In this document: piece by piece, positions 1 through 7,481 of the stretch | Layout: each line of letters begins with the position of its first letter | Position numbering within the stretch: the first letter of the stretch is position 1 | Source: B73-G16 sp964448445 | Lineage (GTDB): Bacteria; Desulfobacterota; B13-G15 | DNA length: 11,974 nucleotides | Assembly: GCA_964448445.1 (NCBI GenBank) | Contig: CAYVAU010000048.1 | Coordinates: forward strand, 1 to 11,974 | Direction: 5' to 3' | Position numbers and translations under genes: made by a program | Notes under the pieces: model-generated | What the model was told of the DNA's origin: nothing | The model's input: only the letters and a program-made list of their open reading frames with translations | The model's database searches: none

Positions 1-537
1 GATCTCGGCTATGACCTGCTCGGGATCCTTACTGAGCAGAACCTCCCTCAAGGCGCTATAGCCACCCCTGGCGATGTAATGGTCTATGTCCTCGGGATCG
101 ATCCATCCGCAGTTTTTGAGAACAAGCCTCCTCTCTATCTCAAAGCGCTCAAGCTCCGGTATCACAGGGGCACCGTCTTGGCCAAGCTCCACCGTCCCCA
201 GGGCAATCTCCAGGCAGGGATCATCTCCCAGGATGAAATCGTTGATGAGCTTTTGGGCCTCGTCGAAGCGGACGTTCTTGTAACATATGGGTGGAAAACC
301 GCTTTCGGGCTTTGAGATGATAACCAACGGCTCGGCAAAACAGAGGCCCATACAGCCCACCTCCGTCAAGGAAACCTCTAATGCTTCCCTTTTTATGTGC
401 TCGCGAAAGATCCTCAGGGTCTCAAGGGCCCCTGCCGCCCTCCCGCAGGTGGGCGTGCCGATGCGGATGTGGATGGGGACCTCCTCTAAGGCCGACCACT
501 TTGCCTCAGCCCTGCTCTTTATCTCCTCCCAATTCAT
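1..537 (-). CDS. nuoF: NuoF/HndC-like NAD(P)H-dehydrogenase flavoprotein subunit, N-terminal part (cut by window edge)
   Basis: Only the first 179 codons are inside the window; the frame is open to base 1. Residues about 20-95 look like the thioredoxin-like [2Fe-2S] domain found at the front of HydB/HndC-type flavoproteins, with TCGRAAGA (C31) and VGCMGLCFAEP (C62, C66). KNCGWIDPEDIDHYIARGGY (from residue 142) is typical of the linker leading into the NuoF 51-kDa core. The NAD(P)H and FMN sites and the C-terminal [4Fe-4S] site would lie outside the window. Family members oxidise or reduce NAD(P)H in hydrogenases, formate dehydrogenases and complex I-like modules. The ATG at 537 overlaps the end of the NuoE-like gene by 32 nt, with AAGG just upstream, and no other plausible start is close. 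The usual first Cys of the N-terminal domain is replaced by Ile26, so only three cluster ligands are visible. The overlap indicates translational coupling with the partner subunit. Confidence 0.9.
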   Translation of the reverse strand, partial: MNWEEIKSRAEAKWSALEEVPIHIRIGTPTCGRAAGALETLRIFREHIKREALEVSLTEVGCMGLCFAEPLVIISKPESGFPPICYKNVRFDEAQKLINDFILGDDPCLEIALGTVELGQDGAPVIPELERFEIERRLVLKNCGWIDPEDIDHYIARGGYSALREVLLSKDPEQVIAEI

Positions 538-1003
538 CCTCTGCCTTGAGTTTGGCAAGGACCTCCTCGACCTTGTAGGGGGTCATCTTGGGGAAGATTC
601 TACCGTTTACCACCACTACCGGGGCCTGGGTGCAACATCCGATACAGCCGACCCTCTCAAGGCTGTACTTCCTGTCGGGGGTAACCTCGCCCACCTTTAT
701 CCCCAACTCCCTCTGGAAGGCATCGAGCACCAGGGCCCCACCCATGGAATGGCAGGCCGTACCCATGCATACCACGATGTGAAACTTCCCCAGAGGGACA
801 AACCTGAACTGGTTGTAAAAGGTGGCAACTCCGTAAACCTCAGCGGGGGAGATGCCCAAAAAAAGGGCTACCTCCCTCAAGGCATCTTCGGGAAGGTAGC
901 CCAATTTTTCCTGTATTGCCTGCAGGATCCTTATGAGATGACGTCGCTCACGGGGACAAACACCAAGAACCTCTCCTACTGCCTCGACCTCCTCCTTGCT
1001 CAC
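506..1003 (-). CDS. nuoE: NuoE/HndA-like [2Fe-2S] thioredoxin-fold subunit of an NAD(P)-linked dehydrogenase
   Basis: This is a 165-residue protein of the 24-kDa NuoE family, which carries one [2Fe-2S] cluster and pairs with a NuoF-type flavoprotein. Residues 1-70 form the helical N-terminal domain (LGYLPEDALREVA, then VYGVATFYNQF). The thioredoxin-like domain follows, with the four cluster ligands C79, C84, C120 and C124 in the pattern CMGTAC and CIGCC. The proposed start is GTG at 1003, one base after the acsC stop (TGAGGTG), with GGGAGAGGG 4 nt upstream. It gives the usual family length. The frame can be extended to a TTG at 1066, which would add 21 residues overlapping acsC and has no clear support. 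It overlaps the NuoF-like gene downstream. Homologues serve NADP-reducing or bifurcating hydrogenases, formate dehydrogenases and complex I; which one applies here is not decided by the visible sequence. Its position at the end of a Wood-Ljungdahl operon suggests supply or disposal of its electrons. Confidence 0.9.
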   Translation of the reverse strand: MSKEEVEAVGEVLGVCPRERRHLIRILQAIQEKLGYLPEDALREVALFLGISPAEVYGVATFYNQFRFVPLGKFHIVVCMGTACHSMGGALVLDAFQRELGIKVGEVTPDRKYSLERVGCIGCCTQAPVVVVNGRIFPKMTPYKVEEVLAKLKAEDELGGDKEQG

Positions 1004-1004
1004 C

Positions 1005-2360
1005 TCACCCTCTCCCGGCAAACTCCGGCAGGAAACTGGAGAGCCCACTAGCTTCCCTCGGTCCAACCACCACCTCCCAGCCTGGCAGCTCGTCCTCCAG
1101 TTCGCCCTTGATACGGGCCAAAAGCCCGGGAATGACGATCTTCTTGGAGGTGACCTTCTCCTCCACCCCGAGTTTTTTGACCGCCATGGCTATCGTCTCA
1201 CCGTTGAACTTGCCCGTGGACCAGGCAGCCAGCACACAGAGCCCCTCGGTATCCTGGACCAAGAGCCAGGAGGGCACCTTCGTCGCCTCGGCCTCCGAAG
1301 CCACCGCAAAATAGGTGAGGGCGAAGTTGGTAGTGACAAGGAGCGGGGAGTCAGGGCTGGGAGCATTGATCTCGTAAAGTTTGGCCTCCACCGTCATAGG
1401 CACCCTGGGGTCCGAGTAAATGTTCATCCTCAGGGTGAGCAGCGGATAGAGATACTCGGGGACAAAATTGCTGAGGACTACTATCCCGGCATACCGGGTA
1501 ACCAGAGCACTGGCCGCCATATACTGACCCTCAAGGTCATCAAACATGAAACAGGGAAAGACTATGGTCGGATACCCCAAGGGCCTGAACCCCTGCTTTA
1601 TGGCCGCACGCCTCAAGAGGATCTGCTCCTTGACCACCTCCCAGAGGTTTCTGCTTCCGGTATCAAGGACTATCTCCTTCATACCCTCGGCCTTAAGCCT
1701 TTCGGTGACCTCGGGCAACTCCTCAAGTCCTCCTTTCACCGCCACAGGAACACCCGCCTCCTTGAGCTTGGGAAGGTATCCATCCAGATCGGCTCTGGTC
1801 ACCGCGTAGATCAAGGGCCTTCTGTCCTTGCCGCAAACCTCCAGGGCCTTCAGGGCCAGATCAAGGGAAGCCATAAGCACCAGGGGGAGATCGGCCGAAG
1901 CCTCAGATGCCTTCTTGACCAGCTCCAGATACTTGCCCTCATCGCCCGACTCCGCCCAGAGGACTGCGAGATCGGGCCGCAATACCCGCCCGATCCGTTC
2001 AAAGGACATCTCCAGGACCGCCTTGAGCTTCCTCTCCCAATCGGCCTCGGACTCCCTATCGCTTATCAGGACGCCGATTCCCGGCTGATGATAGAAGGTC
2101 TTCTCGTGCCTGAAGACCACCTCCTCTTCGCCGATGGTAAAGGCCCTCTCCCCTTTGCCCAAGGTCACGGGCAGGATGGGCGGAGCAAGCATCTCCCGGA
2201 TCTGCTCTTTGACCTTGGGATCCAGATGGGGACACTTGTCTATGTCCTCGGCCCCCGATGCGACCTTCATCGCAAAGGCAAAACAGGTGGGAAAACCGCA
2301 ATCCCTGCACCCTTTTCTCTTCGGCAAAAGTTTTGCCAAATCACCACCCTTTATCGCCAT
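1005..2360 (-). CDS. acsC: Corrinoid iron-sulfur protein large (gamma) subunit
   Basis: This is the large subunit of the corrinoid iron-sulfur protein (AcsC, archaeal name CdhE), 451 residues, the normal family length. It accepts the methyl group from methyl-THF on cob(I)amide and delivers it to the A-cluster of acetyl-CoA synthase. The N-terminal domain shows the low-potential [4Fe-4S] site C18, C21, C26 and C43 (CRDCGFPTC, then DIDKCPHL). This cluster reduces the corrinoid during reductive reactivation. A TIM-barrel region follows (roughly residues 100-320), and the C-terminal about 120 residues match the B12-binding domain by position. The ATG at 2360 has GGAGG upstream (GGAGGTCTCCAG before the start). 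It follows cdhC with a 22-nt gap. Its partner acsD lies on the other side of cdhA-cdhB-cdhC, so the two corrinoid-protein genes are not adjacent. Confidence 0.96.
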   Translation of the reverse strand: MAIKGGDLAKLLPKRKGCRDCGFPTCFAFAMKVASGAEDIDKCPHLDPKVKEQIREMLAPPILPVTLGKGERAFTIGEEEVVFRHEKTFYHQPGIGVLISDRESEADWERKLKAVLEMSFERIGRVLRPDLAVLWAESGDEGKYLELVKKASEASADLPLVLMASLDLALKALEVCGKDRRPLIYAVTRADLDGYLPKLKEAGVPVAVKGGLEELPEVTERLKAEGMKEIVLDTGSRNLWEVVKEQILLRRAAIKQGFRPLGYPTIVFPCFMFDDLEGQYMAASALVTRYAGIVVLSNFVPEYLYPLLTLRMNIYSDPRVPMTVEAKLYEINAPSPDSPLLVTTNFALTYFAVASEAEATKVPSWLLVQDTEGLCVLAAWSTGKFNGETIAMAVKKLGVEEKVTSKKIVIPGLLARIKGELEDELPGWEVVVGPREASGLSSFLPEFAGRG

Positions 2361-2382
2361 CTGGAGACCTCCAAAACGTTAT

Positions 2383-3636
2383 TTACTCAGCCTCGTCTTG
2401 CTCCCTCAGTTTCTCCAGCTCCTCCTGGGCCTCACCGGTAATCCACGGATGTCCCTGAGCCTGAAGCCATTCGGCCAATTCGTTCGGATCGGTGGTTATC
2501 TCCTCAGTAGCAATCTTGTCATAGAGATCCTCAGGGATGGCGTCTTTGTACCGCTCCTTTATCTCCTTGGGCATCCACACCACCCGCTTGATGCCACCAT
2601 CGTACTGCATGAACTTCCTAGAATAGAGATACTCCAGGGACATACCGCACATCCCTTCCACCTGCCGGCCACCGGAGGCCTCACCGGCCATGGTGGAGAA
2701 GGCCATTCCCAATGGGGTCATGCCTTTGTAGTCACGATGCACAATTCCAAAGGCGTCCGTCTCGGGGATGTAGAAACAAAGCGCCTGGAAACACCCGCAA
2801 GAAGTATGGGGATACTCCAACGCCGAATGGATCCAGACCCTCTCGGTCCCACCCATGGACCGCTCATAAACCACCTGATTCACCCCTTCATATTCGCCCC
2901 TGATCTTGCCCAGGCATTTCCCCTTGGGCACAGGGAAGATGGGACCTTCGGGGTCCATCTTGGAGGCAGCACGGCCATCAAACCAGTTGATGGCACCGCA
3001 GTTGGCGATCCGTTCGGGGGTGATCACACAGCAATGCGTTGGGGCGAAGCTCTGGCAAAGCACACACCCATAGAACTCCTCCACATCCTCCTCCTTCAAC
3101 CCCCTGGCCCTTGCACGGCGCTCTTCATAAATTTGCCTGGCGAACTCCACCTTTTCCTTCACCTTATCGGGATCGGTATAAAAGGTGATCTGCATCTGTT
3201 CGATCAAGGGAATGTCGTTCTTGTATTCGAAGATCAGGATCTGGCCGAACTCCTCGAAGCTCACAAAGCCCTTCTTGTAAGCGTCCTTGGAAAGCCGGAT
3301 CCAGATCTCGTCTTGCTGGTTCATGTGGTAGACGCCTTCGATGTAGTTGCAAAAATCGTGAAGCCTCCGCTCGATCACCGGCTCCATATCCTTTTCAAGC
3401 CCCGCCCCTGCCACAAAAATCTCGATAAACAGCGGATAGCTCCCCTCTTCCTCAAGGTCTTTGATGTCGGGTCCGACCACAAAAACCTTCTCGTCCTCTA
3501 TTTCAGAAGGGTCCTTCATCTGAACGAGTTCGGCCTTATACTCCACCTTGGGTCCGCCGAACTCAACATACATGTCCTCCTTCCTCACACGCTCTCCCTC
3601 ATACTGTGGACCTATGTCTACGTGAAACTGCATCAT
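2383..3636 (-). CDS. cdhC: Acetyl-CoA synthase, short archaeal-type beta subunit
   Basis: This is the acetyl-CoA synthase catalytic subunit (CdhC/AcsB): it condenses a methyl group, CO and CoA at the Ni-Ni-[4Fe-4S] A-cluster. All ligands are present: C191, C194, C203 and C213 for the [4Fe-4S] part, with C194 expected to bridge to the proximal nickel, and the CGC motif C280-G-C282 for the distal nickel. The spacings (3, 9, 10, 67 residues) equal those of Moorella AcsB (C506, C509, C518, C528, C595). The FAPTH motif between C194 and C203 is also typical. At 417 residues it lacks the roughly 300-residue N-terminal domain that docks CODH in acetogens of the Moorella type, as do archaeal CdhC proteins. 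The start at 3636 has GGAGGGGCAGAA before ATG; a second ATG directly follows, so the true start could be 3633. It sits 25 nt after cdhB and 22 nt before acsC. Confidence 0.96.
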   Translation of the reverse strand: MMQFHVDIGPQYEGERVRKEDMYVEFGGPKVEYKAELVQMKDPSEIEDEKVFVVGPDIKDLEEEGSYPLFIEIFVAGAGLEKDMEPVIERRLHDFCNYIEGVYHMNQQDEIWIRLSKDAYKKGFVSFEEFGQILIFEYKNDIPLIEQMQITFYTDPDKVKEKVEFARQIYEERRARARGLKEEDVEEFYGCVLCQSFAPTHCCVITPERIANCGAINWFDGRAASKMDPEGPIFPVPKGKCLGKIRGEYEGVNQVVYERSMGGTERVWIHSALEYPHTSCGCFQALCFYIPETDAFGIVHRDYKGMTPLGMAFSTMAGEASGGRQVEGMCGMSLEYLYSRKFMQYDGGIKRVVWMPKEIKERYKDAIPEDLYDKIATEEITTDPNELAEWLQAQGHPWITGEAQEELEKLREQDEAE

Positions 3637-3661
3637 TTCTGCCCCTCCTTCATGGAGTCTT

Positions 3662-4204
3662 TCAAGATGTCTTCAGTTCTTCAACAAGCCCCTCCAATAG
3701 GGCTTTCCAGTCTTCGTCCTTCCTCATGTTGGGAAGGGAGAAGGTGGCATTGGGGTAATAGAACTTACAAAGGGTCATGGTCCTGAGATGGGGGGCGAAG
3801 TGCTTGAGTGTCGAAAGCCCCTGATTGCCCAGATCCGTCCTGAAGCCCCCAAAGAGCACGAGGTCGTGATTTCCTTCCCCCTTCACCCCCTTCCATTCCG
3901 GATCCTTCAAATGGTTGATGATCTCCATGATGTCATAAGTACTATCAGGCACAAGCCCCAGCTCCTCCAGCTTCCCCTTTGTATGGGCAGTGGCACAAAC
4001 CGGGATATTGCCCGCCTTGGCGATCTCCACCAGATACTCGATGAAGAGCTTCTCCCCGATCTTTATGCTCAGCGCTTTAGGACCCACCACCAAAAGGGGC
4101 CTTGAGGCCTTCTTTATAACCCTGGCCAAGGCCTTCGGGTCCTTCATCTCGGCCGCAGCCTTAAATCCCGTCAAGACATTCACCTTATGGTATGGCAGGG
4201 CCAT
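3662..4204 (-). CDS. cdhB: ACDS complex epsilon subunit
   Basis: This 180-residue protein matches the epsilon subunit (CdhB) of the archaeal acetyl-CoA decarbonylase/synthase complex, which binds the CODH alpha subunit in an alpha2-epsilon2 unit. It has a nucleotide-binding-like (DHS-type Rossmann) fold with a beta-strand/glycine segment RPLLVVGPKAL (residues 35-45), a second strand DLVLFGGF (114-121), and the conserved stretch LKHFAPHLRTMTL followed by FYYPNA. It has no membrane segment and no iron-sulfur motif. Its biochemical role is unresolved; a part in electron transfer between CODH and FAD or ferredoxin has been proposed for methanogens. The ATG at 4204 is preceded by AAGGAGGT at good spacing, 18 nt after the cdhA stop. 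Bacterial CooS/AcsA-type systems normally lack this gene, so its position directly behind cdhA supports the archaeal-type assignment of the core. Confidence 0.93.
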   Translation of the reverse strand: MALPYHKVNVLTGFKAAAEMKDPKALARVIKKASRPLLVVGPKALSIKIGEKLFIEYLVEIAKAGNIPVCATAHTKGKLEELGLVPDSTYDIMEIINHLKDPEWKGVKGEGNHDLVLFGGFRTDLGNQGLSTLKHFAPHLRTMTLCKFYYPNATFSLPNMRKDEDWKALLEGLVEELKTS

Positions 4205-4222
4205 TCCTTACCTCCTTTCCTT

Positions 4223-6529
4223 TTATTTCCCGCCCACCACCGCATCCACCGAGACCTTGCTCGGATAGGTCCCGATAAGGGTGGGCAGGCTCAGTACGGG
4301 CTTTCTTTGCCATCCCTTCTGCTTCAGGAACTCCATGACCTCGCGCTTGAAGAACATCGGTATATCCCGCTCCGTCCTGACGAAATGGTGAAGATCTGGC
4401 GGAAGCCCCCCTATGAGCCTCTTGTGAAGATCTATGTAATGGGTGAGCTTTATCTGTCGCCCCTGGGGCGTATCGTTTTTGCGCATGCAGAGCTTGGCGA
4501 TGGTGACCATGGCCCGCTCCTTGGACTCAACCACAATACAGAGGTGCTCAGGGGTGGGCTCCTTGGTGTCCACCAGTTCCTTCTTCCTTCCGTCCATGAC
4601 CGTCCAGTCGTCCTCCTCCTTGCGGCTCAGGTACTGCCTCCTGTACTTGGAGGAATGGGGACCAAGGACCACGGGAACCCCCAGACGGTTGAAGCCGGTA
4701 CCGATGGAGGCCGCCTTCTGGCTCATGGCCCCCCAGGCCACCCCGCAGGCACCGACGCGATTCAGGACGTAATCGGCGATCACCTCGTAGTTGGCCCTCA
4801 AGGGCAGGTTGGCGAAGATGTTGGCGATCTTCATAACAGCCCCCGATATGTGGGCATTGGCCACACAGGAGCCTATGTTGACCACACCGCCGGCGTCGAA
4901 GTCCGGAGGGAACTTCTCGTAGATGGTAAGTCCATCCTTGTCCCTCCTCATCCCCGCGACCATGGCCGAGCAACCGGTCAAGACCACGATGTACTTCCTG
5001 CGGGCGAACTCTTCCGCCATCTCAGCCACTTCATCTATCTCCTCGGGGAAGTTGCTACAACCCACAAAAGCGACCACCCCGGGGATGGTGCCGAGCACGA
5101 TGGGGGCACCCACCTTACGGATCTCGGTGTCCATCACAGGACCACGGCCCGCCCGACACTTCCAAGTCTCCCAACTGGCCACTGACTGGAACATCTTCTG
5201 GATAGGCACATCCTGTGGACATACCTCCTCACACTTTCCACAGCCTATGCAGCGCTCAAAACAAGCCCTTAATTCTTCAAACCGCCCCTCTGCTGCTTTC
5301 TGGATAGCCTCTGACAGCGGCAAAAGGTTGGGGCAGACCTGCTCGCAGTTGCGACAGGCCTTGCAGGCCTTGGCAGCCTCCTGAGCCTGTTCCTTCGTCA
5401 TCAAAGGCTTCTCCTCCTTTCTACGAGGGGCAAGCTCCATGGCGGCCTTGACCGCCACCTCGGCAGCCTTTCGGTGATCGAGAATCAAAAAGTGCTTCCT
5501 CTGCTCCACCATCTCCTTGACGACCTCATCGGCCGGCCTCTCGCTGGCCTCCTCGAGTCCTCGGCAGGCCTTATCGGAGGAGGCAATCACCACAGAGCCG
5601 ACCTTGGAAGCCTCTACGGTCAGATCGGTCCTGATACACTGCTCATCGGCCACAATGACATCGGCGATCCCCGTGCGGACGAAGAAAAGCTGCCTTGATA
5701 ACGGCCCGATGATCTTTGCCTTGTCGCTGTAACGAGTGGTTTCAAGGGCCGTACAGCAGATTCCGCACACCTCGACCTTGTCCTCAAGCCCCTGCTCCCT
5801 CAGATAATCGATGATCTCGGTGGAACAGGCTGGGTTGTGTCCCACAACGAGGATCACCGGCTTGGACTTGTCAACCGACCCCCAACCCATATCCACTATG
5901 GGAGTATCGGCCTTGGAAGTCGGAAACTTAAACCCCACAATCTGGGCCACATCGGCGGCCTCCATGCAGACATGGTCAAGCATAGATATGTGTAAGGCCT
6001 TGGACTCATAATCCACCGGATCCCCTTCCTGACCCGTGTGAGTGGAGGAAAGTACGTGGACCAGTTCCGTTGCAGCATACTCTACGGCCTTCTTGAGGTC
6101 GCCCAGGGTCTTGGGCTTCATGCCGAGCACGAGCCTGATGTTGGGGCACTCCACATTCACCTGATTCCCGAGATCTATGGGATAGTCCTCTCCGTACTTC
6201 TCAATCAGATACTCGATGATATGGGCCGCATGTCCCGCATGGGCGGCCATCCCCATGCAACAGGCGATGGTAACCATACGGCCCTGCTGCGACGCAATAT
6301 CTATCCCACAGGCCCCTCGATTCGTGCCTGTAAGATCACACTTCCCATAAGTACAAAGACAGCAGAGATCACAAAAAGGGGCGTAAAAGGGTTTGTAAGT
6401 CTTCAATAACCTCCTGTCCCATTCCCTGAGATCGGGAACATGGGGCATTGGTGTGGGGCCTACAGGCTCCCAATCCTCTTCAGCCCTTATGATCTCCTTT
6501 ATTTCCTCCAACCTCTTGGTCCCCTTCAT
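4223..6529 (-). CDS. cdhA: Carbon monoxide dehydrogenase, archaeal-type alpha subunit with ferredoxin domain
   Basis: This nickel CODH interconverts CO2 and CO and should supply CO to CdhC. With the ATG at 6529 it has 768 residues, longer than bacterial CooS/AcsA (about 630-680). The N-terminal Cys group C53, C56, C57, C59, C64 and C74 fits the B- and D-clusters. H97, H100 and H103 form the HxxHxxH proton channel. C-cluster ligands assigned by motif are H231 (HNPAC), C259, C298 (EQC), C491 (VGCSN), C520 (TGCSA) and C555 (GSCVAN); catalytic Lys is K605 (AMSQKA). Between these halves lies a two-[4Fe-4S] ferredoxin insert, C389/C392/C395/C399 and C427/C430/C433/C437, diagnostic of ACDS alpha subunits (E and F clusters). 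AAGGAGGG stands 4 nt before this ATG; an in-frame TTG at 6550 overlaps the acsD stop and is less likely. Gaps are 17 nt from acsD and 18 nt to cdhB. Confidence 0.97.
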   Translation of the reverse strand: MKGTKRLEEIKEIIRAEEDWEPVGPTPMPHVPDLREWDRRLLKTYKPFYAPFCDLCCLCTYGKCDLTGTNRGACGIDIASQQGRMVTIACCMGMAAHAGHAAHIIEYLIEKYGEDYPIDLGNQVNVECPNIRLVLGMKPKTLGDLKKAVEYAATELVHVLSSTHTGQEGDPVDYESKALHISMLDHVCMEAADVAQIVGFKFPTSKADTPIVDMGWGSVDKSKPVILVVGHNPACSTEIIDYLREQGLEDKVEVCGICCTALETTRYSDKAKIIGPLSRQLFFVRTGIADVIVADEQCIRTDLTVEASKVGSVVIASSDKACRGLEEASERPADEVVKEMVEQRKHFLILDHRKAAEVAVKAAMELAPRRKEEKPLMTKEQAQEAAKACKACRNCEQVCPNLLPLSEAIQKAAEGRFEELRACFERCIGCGKCEEVCPQDVPIQKMFQSVASWETWKCRAGRGPVMDTEIRKVGAPIVLGTIPGVVAFVGCSNFPEEIDEVAEMAEEFARRKYIVVLTGCSAMVAGMRRDKDGLTIYEKFPPDFDAGGVVNIGSCVANAHISGAVMKIANIFANLPLRANYEVIADYVLNRVGACGVAWGAMSQKAASIGTGFNRLGVPVVLGPHSSKYRRQYLSRKEEDDWTVMDGRKKELVDTKEPTPEHLCIVVESKERAMVTIAKLCMRKNDTPQGRQIKLTHYIDLHKRLIGGLPPDLHHFVRTERDIPMFFKREVMEFLKQKGWQRKPVLSLPTLIGTYPSKVSVDAVVGGK

Positions 6530-6533
6530 GGTT

Positions 6534-6541
6534 CCCTCCTT
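6534..6541 (-). promoter_or_regulatory. Ribosome binding site deciding the cdhA start
   Basis: AAGGAGGG on the minus strand lies 4 nt before the ATG at 6529. It supports that start over the TTG at 6550, which has no comparable site and overlaps the acsD stop codon. Confidence 0.8.
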
Positions 6542-6546
6542 CCTAA

Positions 6547-7470
6547 TCAAGCCTTGTAGCTCTCAATCATTCCCTTGACCCTCCGGTAGGTCTCGGGATG
6601 CCTTACAACGAGGATGTTGGCACCTGCCACCAAATAGGCCATGGCCGTCATCTCTTCCCACATAATGCCCATCTTCTCGTTCTCCTTGGCCTCCTTTGTC
6701 TTCCAGACCTCAAAGCTGAAGTTGGCCAGCATGGGCATCTGCATCATCTCGTCCCCAAAGGACACCGCAGCGTGCTTTTGCCTCTCAAAGATCGAAAATC
6801 CATACTCCAATCCCACACCCACACAGGGAGCAAGGGGATCAAGCACGATCTTCTCCTTGGGCAGGATCCGCGAAAGCTTAACGTCCATTTCCTTCTGAAG
6901 GTTTATGTCCATCGGGGCCTGAGAACTCACACAATGATCGAAATCCTTGGCAGCCTGGGCTATGGGCTCATAGTCCTCCTTTATGGCCGGACCGATCAAG
7001 AGGTTTTCCCCCTTCAGGGCCTCGGCAACCTTCCTCAACACCTCGGGATCCTTGGAGTCATTTCCCACCCCATATACGATAAAGGGAACCCCTCCGGCAG
7101 CCTCATAAGCGGCCTTAACGACACGGGCCGCCTCATCGGGGGAACGGTCCTCCTCATTGGGATCAGTGCTTATCAGGTAGAAGAAAAGCAGATCAGGGGA
7201 GAGCTCATCTACGACCTTCTTCGCCCACTGGGCCGGATCCTTCACCGAATCGCCGTAAACCTTTAGGATCCCTTCACTCCACCCCAAAGGCTCCCTATCC
7301 CATACCTCCACTGCCACCTTCGGAGAATTGGGCCATTGCCCTTCGTCGAAGGTCTGATTAAAGGCAAAGACATTTTCCCCTCCGATCTTCACGGCCTTGG
7401 AACCCTTACCTATGGTCACCTCAAGGATCCTTCCTTTATAAGTCTCAACGGGTGCCTTCCACTGGGCCAT
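6547..7470 (-). CDS. acsD: Corrinoid iron-sulfur protein small (delta) subunit
   Basis: This is the small subunit of the corrinoid iron-sulfur protein (AcsD, archaeal CdhD), a TIM-barrel protein of 307 residues that, with AcsC, holds the B12 cofactor and carries methyl groups between AcsE and acetyl-CoA synthase. Family features are KAVKIGGENVFAF near residue 30, the barrel strand and loop around DPLAPCVGVGLEYGFSIFER (211-230), and the C-terminal helix region around MAYLVAGANILVVRHPE. It has no iron-sulfur motif, as expected for the small subunit. At 307 residues it matches the bacterial length; archaeal CdhD proteins are often longer at the N-terminus. The ATG at 7470 is preceded by GGAGGTGGAAG. 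It follows acsE after 11 nt and precedes cdhA by 17 nt. The methyltransferase that loads the corrinoid protein lies directly upstream. Confidence 0.93.
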   Translation of the reverse strand: MAQWKAPVETYKGRILEVTIGKGSKAVKIGGENVFAFNQTFDEGQWPNSPKVAVEVWDREPLGWSEGILKVYGDSVKDPAQWAKKVVDELSPDLLFFYLISTDPNEEDRSPDEAARVVKAAYEAAGGVPFIVYGVGNDSKDPEVLRKVAEALKGENLLIGPAIKEDYEPIAQAAKDFDHCVSSQAPMDINLQKEMDVKLSRILPKEKIVLDPLAPCVGVGLEYGFSIFERQKHAAVSFGDEMMQMPMLANFSFEVWKTKEAKENEKMGIMWEEMTAMAYLVAGANILVVRHPETYRRVKGMIESYKA

Positions 7471-7481
7471 CTTCCACCTCC

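Noticed and set aside
1..1003. NuoE/NuoF genes as part of respiratory complex I
   Set aside because: No other complex I genes are visible, and the NuoF-like N-terminal thioredoxin-like domain fits hydrogenase or formate-dehydrogenase type proteins better; the left flank would decide.
1004..1066. TTG start of the NuoE-like gene at 1066
   Set aside because: It would add 21 residues overlapping the end of acsC, with no family similarity; the GTG at 1003 has a purine-rich ribosome site and gives the usual family length.
2134..3786. Long open frame on the plus strand (550 codons), with further long plus-strand frames elsewhere
   Set aside because: It lies antisense to cdhC, parts of acsC and cdhB, shows no recognisable domain, and comes from the codon bias of the minus-strand genes.
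6530..6550. In-frame TTG start for cdhA, 7 codons upstream of the ATG
   Set aside because: It overlaps the acsD stop and lacks a well-placed ribosome site, whereas the ATG at 6529 has AAGGAGGG directly upstream.
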